Assembly (NCBI GenBank): GCA_965247665.1
Contig: CBDFHH010000002.1
Coordinates: 558,001-622,000 of the forward strand
DNA length: 64,000 nt
Direction of reading: 5' to 3'
Source: CAUZWH01 sp965247665
GTDB taxonomy: Bacteria > Pseudomonadota > Alphaproteobacteria > SHVV01
The position numbers and the translations under genes were made by a program. Shown here in pieces: positions 1-8,981 of the stretch. A model generated the notes under the pieces. It was not told where the DNA came from. It worked only from the letters and a program-made list of their open reading frames with translations, and did not search any database. The first letter of the stretch is position 1. Each line of letters opens with the position of its first letter.

Positions 1-2
1 TC

Positions 3-611
3 AGCGAAGCCGGCACGGACCTTTCGGTCGAGACCGGCGAGTATCCGACAATGATCCAATACGGCTTCGCCGACGAACCCGGCCGCTTCGACCACTGGGG
101 CGGCGGGCACGTCCACACCTTTCCCAACGAGGGCACGGCCAACGGCACCGTCGTCATCCAACCCGGCGACCTCGTGGTGCTGCCGTACAACCGCTACGTC
201 ACCGACGAGGTGCGGATCGCGGTGCGCGACGGTTTCATCCGCAAAATCGAGGGCGGCCTCGACGCCAAGCTCATGAACAACTGGCTCGACGGCAACAAAG
301 CGCACGAGGACGATAGGGACGGCCACGCCATTTCACATCTCGGCTGGGGCCTCAATCCGCAGGCGCGGTGGGACAATATGGCGCTGTGGGGCGATGACCC
401 CGACCGCACCAATGCCACCGCCCGCACCTTCCCCGGCAATTTCCTGTTCTCGACCGGGCCCAATTCGGAGGGCGGCGGCAAGCGCTCCACCACCGGCCAC
501 TACGACGTGCCGATGCGCGACTGCACGGTGATGCTCGATAACGACGTGATCATCGACAAGGGCGTTTTCGTCGACGAAGAGATGATCGTCGAGCCGGTTC
601 AGCGGATCTAG
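3..611 (+). CDS. NicX-like ring-cleavage dioxygenase, C-terminal part
   Basis: The gene runs in from the left edge: the frame is open at base 3, so only about 202 C-terminal residues are present. It resembles the aminopeptidase-like fold used by 2,5-dihydroxypyridine 5,6-dioxygenase (NicX), an Fe(II) enzyme that opens a pyridine ring in nicotinate breakdown. Seen: a His in SHLGWGLNP and, 54 residues later, the His-x-Asp of GHYDVPMRDC. This is close to the ligand spacing I recall for NicX (H265, H318, D320). The Mo-hydroxylase genes downstream fit an N-heteroaromatic pathway, since such enzymes make the hydroxylated substrate. The substrate is an inference; another member of the same aminopeptidase-like family is possible. 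Confidence 0.65.
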   Translation, partial: SEAGTDLSVETGEYPTMIQYGFADEPGRFDHWGGGHVHTFPNEGTANGTVVIQPGDLVVLPYNRYVTDEVRIAVRDGFIRKIEGGLDAKLMNNWLDGNKAHEDDRDGHAISHLGWGLNPQARWDNMALWGDDPDRTNATARTFPGNFLFSTGPNSEGGGKRSTTGHYDVPMRDCTVMLDNDVIIDKGVFVDEEMIVEPVQRI

Positions 612-640
612 TCCGTCGCAAACAGGCCAGGCCCATGGCG

Positions 641-682
641 CTTGGCGGAAAAGGGCACTTGGCGGAAAAGGGCACTTGGCGG
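641..682. repeat. 17-bp tandem repeat
   Basis: A 17-base unit starting CTTGGCGG is present twice without mismatch (641-657, 658-674) and again for 8 bases. It lies in the 166-base gap between the dioxygenase and the CoxG-like gene. No function is evident; replication slippage is enough to explain it. Confidence 0.85.
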
Positions 683-777
683 GTGCGAGCGCGAAATAAT
701 CCGTGTCGGCTGGCGAGAACGAGGTGGTTGCGGGTGACCGCTTGGCCCGGTCGGTTGCGCGTTGTATTTCTTGGGCG

Positions 778-1296
778 ATGAAAATCGATGCAACCTTCGC
801 CGTCGCAGCGCCGATCCAGCGCGTGTGGCAGTTCATCACCGACCCCGAGCAGGTCGCGGCCTGCGTGCCCGGCTGCCAGAGTTACGAGGTGCTGGGGCCC
901 AGGAAGTACAAGGCCAGCGTCAAAGTCGCGGTCGGTCCCATCAAGACCACGTTCAACGTCACCGTAGAGCTAACGAATGAGCAGGCGCCGACCTTCCTCG
1001 CCTCGACCACACGCGGCGAGGAAGGCAGCAAGGCCAGCACGCTAACCGCGCAGAACGAGCTTCTATTGGCGTCCGGCGCCGACGGCATGACCGATGTTTC
1101 CTATTCCTCGGAAATCTCCCTGGTCGGGCGGCTCGGCAAGTTCGGCCTCGGGATGATGAAGAAGAAGGCCAAGAAGCTCGGCGAGGAGTTTGCCGAGGAA
1201 TTCCGCGCCCGCGTCGAAGCGAACGGCGCGGCCGACAATGATTCGGCCATGGTAGGGGAGACGCAGCATGAGGTTCCATCAACCGGAAACGGTTGA
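778..1296 (+). CDS. CoxG-like SRPBCC (START-fold) protein
   Basis: Protein of 172 residues with the SRPBCC/CoxG pattern: N-terminal FAVAAPIQRVWQFITDPEQV, then GCQSYEVLGPRKYKASVKV, and a Lys-rich amphipathic stretch (MMKKKAKKLGEEF) near residue 125. CoxG proteins accompany form I/II Mo-hydroxylases; in Oligotropha CoxG recruits CO dehydrogenase to the membrane. The ATG at 778 is chosen because the conserved family start follows it directly; an in-frame start at 703 would add 25 unconserved residues. Its end overlaps the FAD-subunit gene by 29 bases, which points to one transcript with the hydroxylase genes. It probably helps assembly or membrane attachment of that enzyme. Confidence 0.8.
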   Translation: MKIDATFAVAAPIQRVWQFITDPEQVAACVPGCQSYEVLGPRKYKASVKVAVGPIKTTFNVTVELTNEQAPTFLASTTRGEEGSKASTLTAQNELLLASGADGMTDVSYSSEISLVGRLGKFGLGMMKKKAKKLGEEFAEEFRARVEANGAADNDSAMVGETQHEVPSTGNG

Positions 1297-2122
1297 CGAC
1301 GCGGTAAGGCTGCTGGCCGACGACGAGGATGCGCGCTGCGTCGCCGGCGGCGCGTCGCTGGTAGCGATGATGAACACCGACCTGGTCGTACCGAGCGCGT
1401 TGGTGTCCTTGCGCGACATCACCGAATTGCGGCCGATCGAACGCAACGACGACGGCAGCGTGCGCATCGGCGCGATGGCGCGGCACAAGGCGGTTGCCGG
1501 CTTCGACGGTTTCGACCCCGGCCAGATGGTCGTTGCCGAGGCGGCGCGGGTAATCGGCCATCCGGCAATCCGCAATATGGGGACGATCGGCGGTTCGATC
1601 AGCCATGGCGATGCCGCGGCCGACTATCCCGCGACCCTGGTCGCGGCCGACGCCACCATCGAGATCGCCGGCGCCGAGGCGCGGCGCGAGGTCGGCGCGG
1701 CGGACTTCTTCGTCGACTATCTCGAAACCGCTCTCGAGCCCGGCGAGCTCGTGGTCGGCGTACGCCTGCCGGCGGCGGCCGACGCGGCCGGCGCCTACGC
1801 CAAGTTCGTGCGTGTCGAAGGCGATTTCGCGACCGTGTCGGCAGCCGCGATTGTGACAATGGACGGCGATGCCTGCCGCGATATTCGCCTGGCGGTCGGA
1901 GCTTGCGCCGCCACGCCGGTACGGGTTGCCGCCGCGGAAGATCAGCTCAAGGGCACCGAGCTGAACGATGAGGATATCGACCGGGCGGCGGCACCGATCG
2001 TCGAAGCCTGCGATCCGATTGGCGACTTTCGCGGCTCGGCGGAGTACCGGCTGGCCCTGGTGCCGGTGATGCTGCGGCGCGCCATCGCCGCCGCAAAACG
2101 ACGCGCGGGGGGACAACAATGA
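1268..2122 (+). CDS. Mo-hydroxylase FAD subunit (CoxM-like)
   Basis: Medium subunit of a molybdenum hydroxylase of the xanthine dehydrogenase/CO dehydrogenase family, 284 residues, the usual length. It binds FAD and passes electrons from the Fe-S subunit to an acceptor. Seen: AGGASLVAMMN (about residues 26-36) and GTIGGSISHGDAAADYP (about 105-121), the two FAD-binding signatures, followed by the C-terminal CO-dehydrogenase flavoprotein domain. The start overlaps the CoxG-like gene and the stop overlaps the next ATG, so translation is likely coupled. The medium-small-large gene order is the CoxMSL order. Confidence 0.88.
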   Translation: MRFHQPETVDDAVRLLADDEDARCVAGGASLVAMMNTDLVVPSALVSLRDITELRPIERNDDGSVRIGAMARHKAVAGFDGFDPGQMVVAEAARVIGHPAIRNMGTIGGSISHGDAAADYPATLVAADATIEIAGAEARREVGAADFFVDYLETALEPGELVVGVRLPAAADAAGAYAKFVRVEGDFATVSAAAIVTMDGDACRDIRLAVGACAATPVRVAAAEDQLKGTELNDEDIDRAAAPIVEACDPIGDFRGSAEYRLALVPVMLRRAIAAAKRRAGGQQ

Positions 2123-2595
2123 GCGGCCCCTTACCGGTCTCGCTCACCATCAACGGCGAAACCAAACAAGCATTCGTGCAGCCCTGGCACACGCTGCTGC
2201 ACGTGCTGCGCGACGTATTCCATTTCACCGGAACCAAGCGCGGCTGCAATCAGGGCATCTGCGGCGCCTGTTCGGTGCTGATCGATGGCGCGGTCGTGCG
2301 CGGCTGTCTATCGCTGGCAGTGAACTGCAGCGGCCAGGACATCCGCACCATCGAGGGATTGGCCGAGGGCGACGAGCTGTCGCCGGTGCAGCAGGCGTTT
2401 CTCGACGCGGGCGCGGTGCAGTGCGGCTTCTGCATGCCCGGTATGATCATCGCGTCGACGGCGTTGTTGAACGACAACCCAAAGCCCAGCGACGATGAGA
2501 TCCGCGACGGCCTGTCCGGCAATCTGTGCCGCTGCTCGGGCTACGCAAAGGTGATCGCGGCGGTCAGGACCGCCAGCCAAAGGATGGCGTCATGA
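2119..2595 (+). CDS. Mo-hydroxylase [2Fe-2S] subunit (CoxS-like)
   Basis: Small iron-sulfur subunit, 158 residues. The N-terminal plant-type ferredoxin cluster is bound by CNQGICGACSVLIDG with a further Cys in RGCL. The C-terminal helical domain carries the second cluster: QCGFCMPGMI and NLCRCSGY. All eight cluster cysteines are visible, so the subunit should be functional. It links the molybdopterin subunit to the FAD subunit. Its ATG overlaps the previous stop, and its stop overlaps the next gene's ATG (ATGA at 2592). Confidence 0.92.
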   Translation: MSGPLPVSLTINGETKQAFVQPWHTLLHVLRDVFHFTGTKRGCNQGICGACSVLIDGAVVRGCLSLAVNCSGQDIRTIEGLAEGDELSPVQQAFLDAGAVQCGFCMPGMIIASTALLNDNPKPSDDEIRDGLSGNLCRCSGYAKVIAAVRTASQRMAS

Positions 2596-4913
2596 ACGAC
2601 ATGAAGGATGGCGTCGGCGCGCGCATTCCGCGCGTCGAGGCGCGGGAGAAAATCACCGGGCAGGCGCGCTATTCCGACGACATGTTTCCCCAGGGCCTGC
2701 TCCATGCCGCCCTGCTGACCAGCCCCTATCCCCATGCCCGGATCCTCTCCTACGACACCTCCAGGGCGGAAGCGATGCAAGGGGTGCGCGCAGTGGTAAC
2801 CGGCGACGACGTGGAGATGGATCATCGCGGCGGACCGTTCATCAAGGACGAGCACGCCATCACCAAAGACAAGGTTCGCTATGTCGGCGAGCCGGTCGCC
2901 GCGGTAGCGGCCGACGACATCGCAACCGCGCAGCGCGCAGCGCGGTTGATCGAGGTCGAATATGAGGAATATCCGGCGGTGCTGTCGCCCGAGCAGGGGT
3001 TGGAGCCGGACGCGCCTCTGGTGCACGAGAACCTCGCCGACTATGCGACCTCGATCGAGCTTCCGGTGCACGGCAACGTGCTGCAGGAATGCGAAATCAG
3101 CACCGGTGAGGTCGATTCCGCATGGGACAAGTGCGACGTGATCGTCGAGGGCGAGTTCGAGACCCAGGCCCAGTATCACGCCTACATGGAACCATGCTCG
3201 GCGATCGCCGAGGTCGACGCCAACGGCAAGATCACCGTGTGGTCGTCCAATCAGTCGGTGTTCAGGGACCAGGCCAATCTGGCCGACCGCCTCGGCATTC
3301 CGATGTCGCGAATCCGCGCGATCTCGCCACGGGTCGGCGGCGCCTTCGGCGGCAAGATCGAGATGACCAATCAGGCGATCGCGGCACTGCTGGCGATGAA
3401 GGCCAAAAAGCCGGTCAAGCTGACGCTGACCCGCGAGCAGGACATGGAGATGATTCGCGCGCGACACCCGGCCAAGGTGCGCATGAAAACCGGCGCCACC
3501 AAAGACGGCATGCTGGTCGCGCGCGCGACCGAGATCCTGATGGACTGCGGTGCCTATGCTTGCGATTCCCCGGGCGTGGTGGGCGTCGCTTCGTGGTTTG
3601 CCCGCGGGCCCTATCACATCGACCATGTGCGCAGCAAAGGCTGCGGGGTCTATACCAACAAGCTCCGGTTCGGTGCCTTTCGCGGCTTCGGCGGGCCCCA
3701 GGTCGCGTGGCCCGGCGAGCGGCAGCTTGACGAAATCGCCGAGAAGATCGGCATGGACCCGATCGATCTGCGCATCAAGAATGCGGTTCAGGCCGAGCGC
3801 GAATGGGTCGCCGGCATCGAGCTCGCGAAATCAGACCTTGTAACCTGCCTGACCACGGTACGTGAGGCCTGCGGCTGGGACGAAAAACGCGCCGCCAAAG
3901 CCGACGGTTCCAGGCGCAAGCGCGGCATCGGCGTTGCCTGCGTGCCGCATATCAGCGGCGTGCTGGCCTCGTCGGCGATCGTGCGCGTCCTCGAAGACGG
4001 CACCGTGGTGCTAAGCACCGGCGCCGTCGACAACGGCCAGGGTTCGGACACCGTGCTGGTGCAGATCTGCGCCGAGGCACTCGGCGTATCGACCAGCCAG
4101 ATCAGCTTCACCCAGCCCGACACCGACGCCTCGCCCTACAACTGGGGTACCTCGGCGAGCCGCGTGACTTACACCACCGGCCGCGCCGTGGTCGGCGCCG
4201 CCGACGAGGTGGTAGCCCAACTCAAGAAGTATGCCGGCGAGATCATGGAGTGCGCCGAGGAGGACCTCGAGCTCAGGCCCGGCGGCCAGATCGGCCTCAA
4301 GGGGGTGCCCGACGCGGTATTGCCGTTCGCCGCCATCTCCGGCTACAGCCATTGGGTATCCGGCGGGCCGATCATCGGCGCGCATTCGGTGCAGTATGAC
4401 GGCGACGACATCGCCGACCCGTCGAAGGCGATCATCAAGCACTTCCCGTTCCGCTTCGGCGCCTACACCTTCGCGGCTCAAGTGGTGGAGGTCGAGGTCG
4501 ACGAGGAAACCGGGCGCATCGAGCCGCTCGAAGTGTGGTCGGCGCACGACATCGGCAAAGCGATCAACCCGATGGCGGTCGAGGGCCAGGTCGAAGGTGG
4601 TGTCGTGCAGGGCCTGGGCTACGCGCTGTACGAGGAGCTGGAGTGGGATTCCGGCCGCCTCGCGAACCCCAGCCTGATGGATTACAAGGTGCCGGGGGTC
4701 ATGGATTCGCCACCCAAGATCCACACTTACATGATCGAAAACCCGCACGAGGACGGCCCGTTCGGTGCCAAGGGGATCGGCGAGCCGCCGATCATCGGCA
4801 TCGCCCCGGCGATCGGCAACGCCGTATGCCGAGCCACCGGCGTCCGGCTGACGCGTCTGCCGATGACGCCCGAGCGGGTGCTGAACGCTCTGGCAGCGCG
4901 GGACGACAGCTGA
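2592..4913 (+). CDS. Mo-hydroxylase molybdopterin subunit (CoxL/XdhB family)
   Basis: Large catalytic subunit, 773 residues from the ATG that overlaps the small-subunit stop; an earlier in-frame start at 2526 lies inside that gene and is rejected. Seen: an N-terminal a/b hammerhead domain (about 10-125), the cofactor loop VGGAFGGK (about 248), GAFRGFGG (about 360) and the base-catalyst motif GAKGIGEPP with Glu at about residue 731. The active-site loop is not the AYRCSFR of true form I CO dehydrogenase, so this is a form II-type hydroxylase acting on an aldehyde or aromatic/N-heterocyclic ring carbon. With the NicX-like gene upstream, a pyridine-type substrate is plausible but unproven. Confidence 0.87.
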   Translation: MNDMKDGVGARIPRVEAREKITGQARYSDDMFPQGLLHAALLTSPYPHARILSYDTSRAEAMQGVRAVVTGDDVEMDHRGGPFIKDEHAITKDKVRYVGEPVAAVAADDIATAQRAARLIEVEYEEYPAVLSPEQGLEPDAPLVHENLADYATSIELPVHGNVLQECEISTGEVDSAWDKCDVIVEGEFETQAQYHAYMEPCSAIAEVDANGKITVWSSNQSVFRDQANLADRLGIPMSRIRAISPRVGGAFGGKIEMTNQAIAALLAMKAKKPVKLTLTREQDMEMIRARHPAKVRMKTGATKDGMLVARATEILMDCGAYACDSPGVVGVASWFARGPYHIDHVRSKGCGVYTNKLRFGAFRGFGGPQVAWPGERQLDEIAEKIGMDPIDLRIKNAVQAEREWVAGIELAKSDLVTCLTTVREACGWDEKRAAKADGSRRKRGIGVACVPHISGVLASSAIVRVLEDGTVVLSTGAVDNGQGSDTVLVQICAEALGVSTSQISFTQPDTDASPYNWGTSASRVTYTTGRAVVGAADEVVAQLKKYAGEIMECAEEDLELRPGGQIGLKGVPDAVLPFAAISGYSHWVSGGPIIGAHSVQYDGDDIADPSKAIIKHFPFRFGAYTFAAQVVEVEVDEETGRIEPLEVWSAHDIGKAINPMAVEGQVEGGVVQGLGYALYEELEWDSGRLANPSLMDYKVPGVMDSPPKIHTYMIENPHEDGPFGAKGIGEPPIIGIAPAIGNAVCRATGVRLTRLPMTPERVLNALAARDDS

Positions 4914-4914
4914 C

Positions 4915-5745
4915 ATGAAAATCGATGATTACCCGCCGCAGGAACCGACGCCGGCGTTCGCCGCGGAATATGCAGCCGAGGTCAAGCGTCGCAGCGAAGT
5001 GCCGCACGAGGACATCGCTTATGGCGACGACATCTATCAGCGGGTTGCGGTGTTCGCGCCTGCGCCCGGCACGGCCAACGGCACCGTGCTGGCGGCGATC
5101 CATGGCGGCGGCTGGACGAGCGGCTACAAGGAATGGATGGCGTTCCAGGCGCCGGCATTCAACGCCGCCGGTGTGCTGTTCATCAGCATCGGTTACCGGT
5201 TGGCGCCGACCCATGCTTTCCCCGCCGGCTACGACGATGTGCGCCACGGCATCGCTTGGATTCAAGCCAACGCCGCCGGCTATGGCGGCGATCCGGAACG
5301 CCTGTTCGTTACCGGCCATTCGGCAGGCGGCCACTACGCCGCGCTGATGGCGGTCAAGCGAGACTGGCAGGCCGAGCTGGGCTTGCCTCGGGACGTCATC
5401 CGCGGGTGGCTGCCGGTCTCGGGCGTGTTCGACTTTACCGAGGGCTCCGGCCTGTCGATGCGGCCGCGCTTCCTTGGCCCCGAAGATTCCGGCAGCGAAG
5501 TTCCCGCCAGTCCGATTCACCAGATCGACGGGGTGCCGCCGCCGGCACTGCTCGCCCACGGCGAGGAAGATTTCCCCCATCTCTGCGCCCAAGCCGAGGC
5601 GATGGAGGCCGAGCTCAAGCGGATCGGCGCCGACATAGAACGCATCGCCCTGCCCGGCCGAACGCATTTCACCGCCCACCTCGCTGCCGGCGAGGAAGAC
5701 GGACCGTGGGTAAGGCCGGCGTTGGATTGGATGGCCGGGCATTAA
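4915..5745 (+). CDS. alpha/beta hydrolase (HSL/kynurenine-formamidase-like)
   Basis: Esterase or amidase of the alpha/beta-hydrolase fold, 276 residues, no signal peptide. Seen: oxyanion motif IHGGGWTSG (about 60), nucleophile in GHSAGGHYA (about 140), an acidic residue near HGEEDFPH and the His of GRTHFTAH near the C-terminus. The ATG is one base after the hydroxylase stop, so it belongs to the same operon. In a NicX-type pathway a deformylase or amidohydrolase would act after ring opening; this gene could do that, but the family also includes carboxylesterases. A homologous but frameshifted gene lies at 53876-54755. Confidence 0.8.
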   Translation: MKIDDYPPQEPTPAFAAEYAAEVKRRSEVPHEDIAYGDDIYQRVAVFAPAPGTANGTVLAAIHGGGWTSGYKEWMAFQAPAFNAAGVLFISIGYRLAPTHAFPAGYDDVRHGIAWIQANAAGYGGDPERLFVTGHSAGGHYAALMAVKRDWQAELGLPRDVIRGWLPVSGVFDFTEGSGLSMRPRFLGPEDSGSEVPASPIHQIDGVPPPALLAHGEEDFPHLCAQAEAMEAELKRIGADIERIALPGRTHFTAHLAAGEEDGPWVRPALDWMAGH

Positions 5746-5931
5746 TTCTTCAATTCTTCGATGCCCCTCGGAGGCCCGCTTGGGAAAATCATGACCGTCG
5801 CTTCTGCCCACGAATCGATCATCGCCTTGCGGCACGTCGTCACCACCGGCCCGACGCCGACCGATGCGGTGCGCCAAACCTGAACCCCGGCGGGGCGAGG
5901 GCGAAACTCGCTGCATCCTCCTGTCGCAGCG

Positions 5932-7530
5932 ATGAAACGCGGCGACCTCATCGCCTATCCCGAAGGACGGGTTCGGTATTTCAAGGACTCCGGATACTGG
6001 GTCGATGAAACGCTGACCGACTGGCTCGCGCGCCACGCCGAGGCGCGCGCCGACCACCCGGCGACCGTCTGCGGCGACACGCGTTTGACATATGGCGAGC
6101 TCGTCGCGCGTGCCGAGTCGCTCGCCGCCGGTCTCGTCGGGATCGGCCTCCACAAGGGCGATATCGTCGCCCTGCAGCTCCTCAACATCCCGGAATACAT
6201 CATCGCCCACGCGGCGATCGCCCGCATCGGTGCGGTCATGCAGACCATGCACATGCCCTACCGCGGCGCCGAAATGGAAAACCTGCTCGGCCATAGCGGC
6301 GCGCGCGCCTTCATCTGCGTCGACAGCTTCGGCGACTACCCCACGGCCGAGGTGGCCAAAGCTGCGCGCAACAAGCTGCCGGCGCTGGAGCACGTGATCG
6401 TCCACGGCATGGCGGCGGCCGATACCCACGACCTTGCCGACCTTTTGGGTTCGGCGCCGGTGCCGCTCGGCGATCCGCCCGAGCCCGACGACCCGTGTCT
6501 GCTGATGTACACCTCGGGCACCACCGCGAGTCCCAAGGGCGTGGCGACGACCTACCGGCCGTTCTTCAACAATGTGCGCATGTCGGTGGGCGAATTCGCG
6601 CTGACGCCCGACGACGTGGTGCTGAGCGCGGCCCCGTTCAGCCACCTCTACGGTGTCTGCGCCATGCATATGGCGCTCAATGCCGGCGCCACCTTGCTGC
6701 TGCTGCCGCGTTTCACACCGGAGGGTTTCGCCGCCGCCATCGAGGTCGGCCGCGCCACCGCCCTGTTCACCGGGCCGGCGCATAACGCGGCCTGCGTCGG
6801 CGCCGGATTGTACGACCGCCACGATCTTTCGTCGGTTCGATTCACCGTGATCTCGGGCGCCGCCTGCTCGCCCGAGCTGGCGCGCACGGTCGATGACAAG
6901 TTGGTCAACGGCACCGTACTGCAACTGTGGGGTATGACCGAGATTCAGGCCGGCAGCTATTCCCGAGTCGACGATTCGGCCGAGCTGCGCCACACCCGAG
7001 CCGGTCGTCCCAGTCCCGGCACCGAGCTGCGGGTGATCGGTGATGACGGCAGCGTCTTGCCGGCCGGCAACGAGGGCGAGCTGCAGATCCGCGGCGCCTC
7101 GGTTTTCCCGGGCTACTACAACAACGACGCGGCCAACGCCGCGGCGTTCGACGGTGACTGGTTCCGCACCGGCGACCTCGCGGTCATCGACACCCAGGGC
7201 TATCTGCGCCTCACCGGCCGCATCAAGGAGACTATCAATCGCGGAGGGGTGAAGTTCAATCCGCTCGACGTCGAAGCTCTGATCAACCAGTTGGCGGAGG
7301 TGCAGGTCTCGGCGATCGTGCCGATGCCCGACCCGGTGCTGGGCGAAAAAGCGTGCGTGTTCGTCCAGCCCAGCGGCCGCGGCGAGATTACGCTGGAAAC
7401 GATCACCGCCCATCTGGATGCGCACCACATCGCCAAGAACAAATGGCCGGAGCGGCTCGAGCTGATCGAGGCGATGCCGCTGACACCAACCAACAAGATC
7501 ATGAAGTCCAAATTGAAGGTACCGGCGTGA
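5932..7530 (+). CDS. acyl-CoA ligase (ANL family)
   Basis: Adenylate-forming ligase of 532 residues that would activate a carboxylic acid with ATP and CoA. Seen: P-loop MYTSGTTASPKGV (about residue 190), the adenine-binding WGMTEIQAGS, WFRTGDLAVID, the hinge GRIKETINRGGVKFNP and the C-terminal lysine in TPTNKIMKSKL. All core motifs of a fatty/aromatic acyl-CoA ligase are intact. It lies 186 bases after the hydrolase on the same strand and is probably the CoA-activation step of the same pathway. The acid substrate cannot be read from the sequence. Confidence 0.85.
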   Translation: MKRGDLIAYPEGRVRYFKDSGYWVDETLTDWLARHAEARADHPATVCGDTRLTYGELVARAESLAAGLVGIGLHKGDIVALQLLNIPEYIIAHAAIARIGAVMQTMHMPYRGAEMENLLGHSGARAFICVDSFGDYPTAEVAKAARNKLPALEHVIVHGMAAADTHDLADLLGSAPVPLGDPPEPDDPCLLMYTSGTTASPKGVATTYRPFFNNVRMSVGEFALTPDDVVLSAAPFSHLYGVCAMHMALNAGATLLLLPRFTPEGFAAAIEVGRATALFTGPAHNAACVGAGLYDRHDLSSVRFTVISGAACSPELARTVDDKLVNGTVLQLWGMTEIQAGSYSRVDDSAELRHTRAGRPSPGTELRVIGDDGSVLPAGNEGELQIRGASVFPGYYNNDAANAAAFDGDWFRTGDLAVIDTQGYLRLTGRIKETINRGGVKFNPLDVEALINQLAEVQVSAIVPMPDPVLGEKACVFVQPSGRGEITLETITAHLDAHHIAKNKWPERLELIEAMPLTPTNKIMKSKLKVPA

Positions 7531-7835
7531 CCAGGGTGCAACCACCACCGGGTACGCGGTCGATGGTGCGGTGCGCGTCCGGCGAGAAGGTAGCCGGGGC
7601 GGCGCAGACTCCTCGGCAGCTCTCCCGCGGGATAGAGGCCACGCCGACGCATCCCCGCGGCACTGGCTGAGCGAGGGCATGATTCCACGCTCGAATCCCT
7701 CGCTTTCATCGGCTGGGCGAGTTGTGTCGAGAATTTTCTGCAATTTGGTCACGGCACCGGACGAGATTGTTAACAGCCTGCCGTGGTGCTTGGGTGTGAT
7801 GACACCGCACCAGGGTAGGCCGAGCCGCCGTCAGG
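7531..7835. other. intergenic region with a dispersed-repeat segment
   Basis: No gene is supported here. About 75 bases around 7718-7795 resemble 28990-29066: both contain a TGCAAT-TGGTC-CGGCACCGGA-GAGATTGTT core with scattered differences, in the same orientation. This looks like an old non-coding or IS-derived repeat. The rest shows no recognisable signal. Confidence 0.5.
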
Positions 7836-8194
7836 CGGCTTTCTTCAGGTGCTCCTTTCCGGCCTCCTTCAGGAAGTCGATGTCAAAATAGAGGTTGGCT
7901 TCCAGCCAATCTTCGTGGGGTCACGGCGGCGAGTGCCCGGACCAGCCGCCGGCGGGCAAAGCGAGCCAGCTCGCCATCCAGCTTCTTGTTGATGGCCGAG
8001 ATCGCAGAGGCCGAGAAGCCATGGCTGTACAGCTCCTCAGTGACCGCCATCACTCTCCGGGTTGTTACCCCTTGCACGTACATCTCCGCCAAAGCTCCCA
8101 CCAGCGCCTTCTCCGAACGCTGGCAGCGTTCGAACACCTCGGTCGAGAACCGCCCGTGGCTGTTAGCAGAAGAAAGTTCTGCGAATCGGGACAC
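7836..8194 (-). mobile_element. IS256-family transposase remnant
   Basis: The minus strand from 8194 encodes a stretch typical of the N-terminal part of IS256/Mutator transposases: GRFSTEVFERCQRSEKALVG, ALAEMYVQGVTTRRVM and GFSASAISAINKKLD. After about 75 residues the match stops. A different frame then reads EDWLEANLYFDIDFLKEAG and runs to a stop at about 7840; this looks like the tail of some other protein. The DDE catalytic core is absent, so the element is dead. No ends were found. Confidence 0.75.
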
Positions 8195-8300
8195 AAGCCT
8201 ATGCGAATGGCCCGGAAATCAGCCTGGAATGTCCGGCTCCTTTTAGCTTGGAAAACTGGATGATCCCACGGCCGATTCCGGGTGGGTCTTGGCGCGGCGT

Positions 8301-8951
8301 CTAGCGGCGTTTAGAAATCCACTCGAGATTTTCCGATTCCTTGGCTGGCCGATAGGATTCCATTTCGGCCAAGAACCCGGCCAAGGACGAATCAGATCCG
8401 CAATAGTCAGCCTCTACGACCAGATCATATGGGATCCGCATGCCACTTCGGAGGCTGCCAGGAGAGCGGCCGTGATCATAGGCGTACCTAGCCCACACGC
8501 ACTTCGATGAACCACGGGCGAAATATGCGCGGCACGCGGTTCCCTTGCGATGGCGGTAAAACTTAAACGTGGCGCGGTCTACGTCGCCCTTCCGGTTTGC
8601 GACATAGTCAAGAGTTCTGGACTTTCCGCAGCTACGGACACGGAACCCTTGGTCGCTCGTAACAACATAAGTGCTGCTCTGGATCCGAACCTGCACCGCC
8701 TGGCCCGTCGAATCACGAAATCCGATATCCTGCCCGGTGATGCGTTTGTCAAAATACCACTGCTTACCAGACATAAACTCAAACCTCCCGCTTTCGAGAA
8801 TGTTTGCAAGGACATCCTTGGCAGCAATGCTCCCCTGCGAGACCATTGATCGGGTTACGCCCCTCGAGTCCTTCGCCTGCGAGAGTGCCGACATCGGGTG
8901 GGTGGCGAAAGCCAGGCAAAGCGTCATCAGAAAAATGGCTCTTAACAGCAT
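8301..8951 (-). CDS. secreted hypothetical protein
   Basis: Protein of 216 residues that I do not recognise. Seen: a clear N-terminal signal peptide (Leu/Phe-rich stretch after MLLRAIFLMTL, likely cleavage near residue 24), then a mostly polar domain. It has four cysteines after the signal, in RSCGKS, GTACRAYF, SKCVWARY and ADYCGSD, which may pair as disulfides in the periplasm. Tryptophans and basic residues suggest a small beta-rich domain. It sits alone between two IS remnants, and the IS630 fragment begins 30 bases upstream of its start, so its promoter context may have been changed. Confidence 0.6.
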   Translation of the reverse strand: MLLRAIFLMTLCLAFATHPMSALSQAKDSRGVTRSMVSQGSIAAKDVLANILESGRFEFMSGKQWYFDKRITGQDIGFRDSTGQAVQVRIQSSTYVVTSDQGFRVRSCGKSRTLDYVANRKGDVDRATFKFYRHRKGTACRAYFARGSSKCVWARYAYDHGRSPGSLRSGMRIPYDLVVEADYCGSDSSLAGFLAEMESYRPAKESENLEWISKRR

Positions 8952-8981
8952 CGGAATTCCTCCGCTTGGCGATAGCGACTT

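Noticed and set aside
2592..4913. True aerobic CO dehydrogenase (CoxL form I)
   Set aside because: The diagnostic AYRCSFR active-site loop is absent; the loop reads GAFRGFGG, as in other Mo-hydroxylases.
4792..7752. Very long minus-strand open frame (986 codons)
   Set aside because: It is fully antisense to the hydrolase and acyl-CoA ligase genes, is rich in Arg/Gly/His as expected of a high-GC shadow, and has no family motif.
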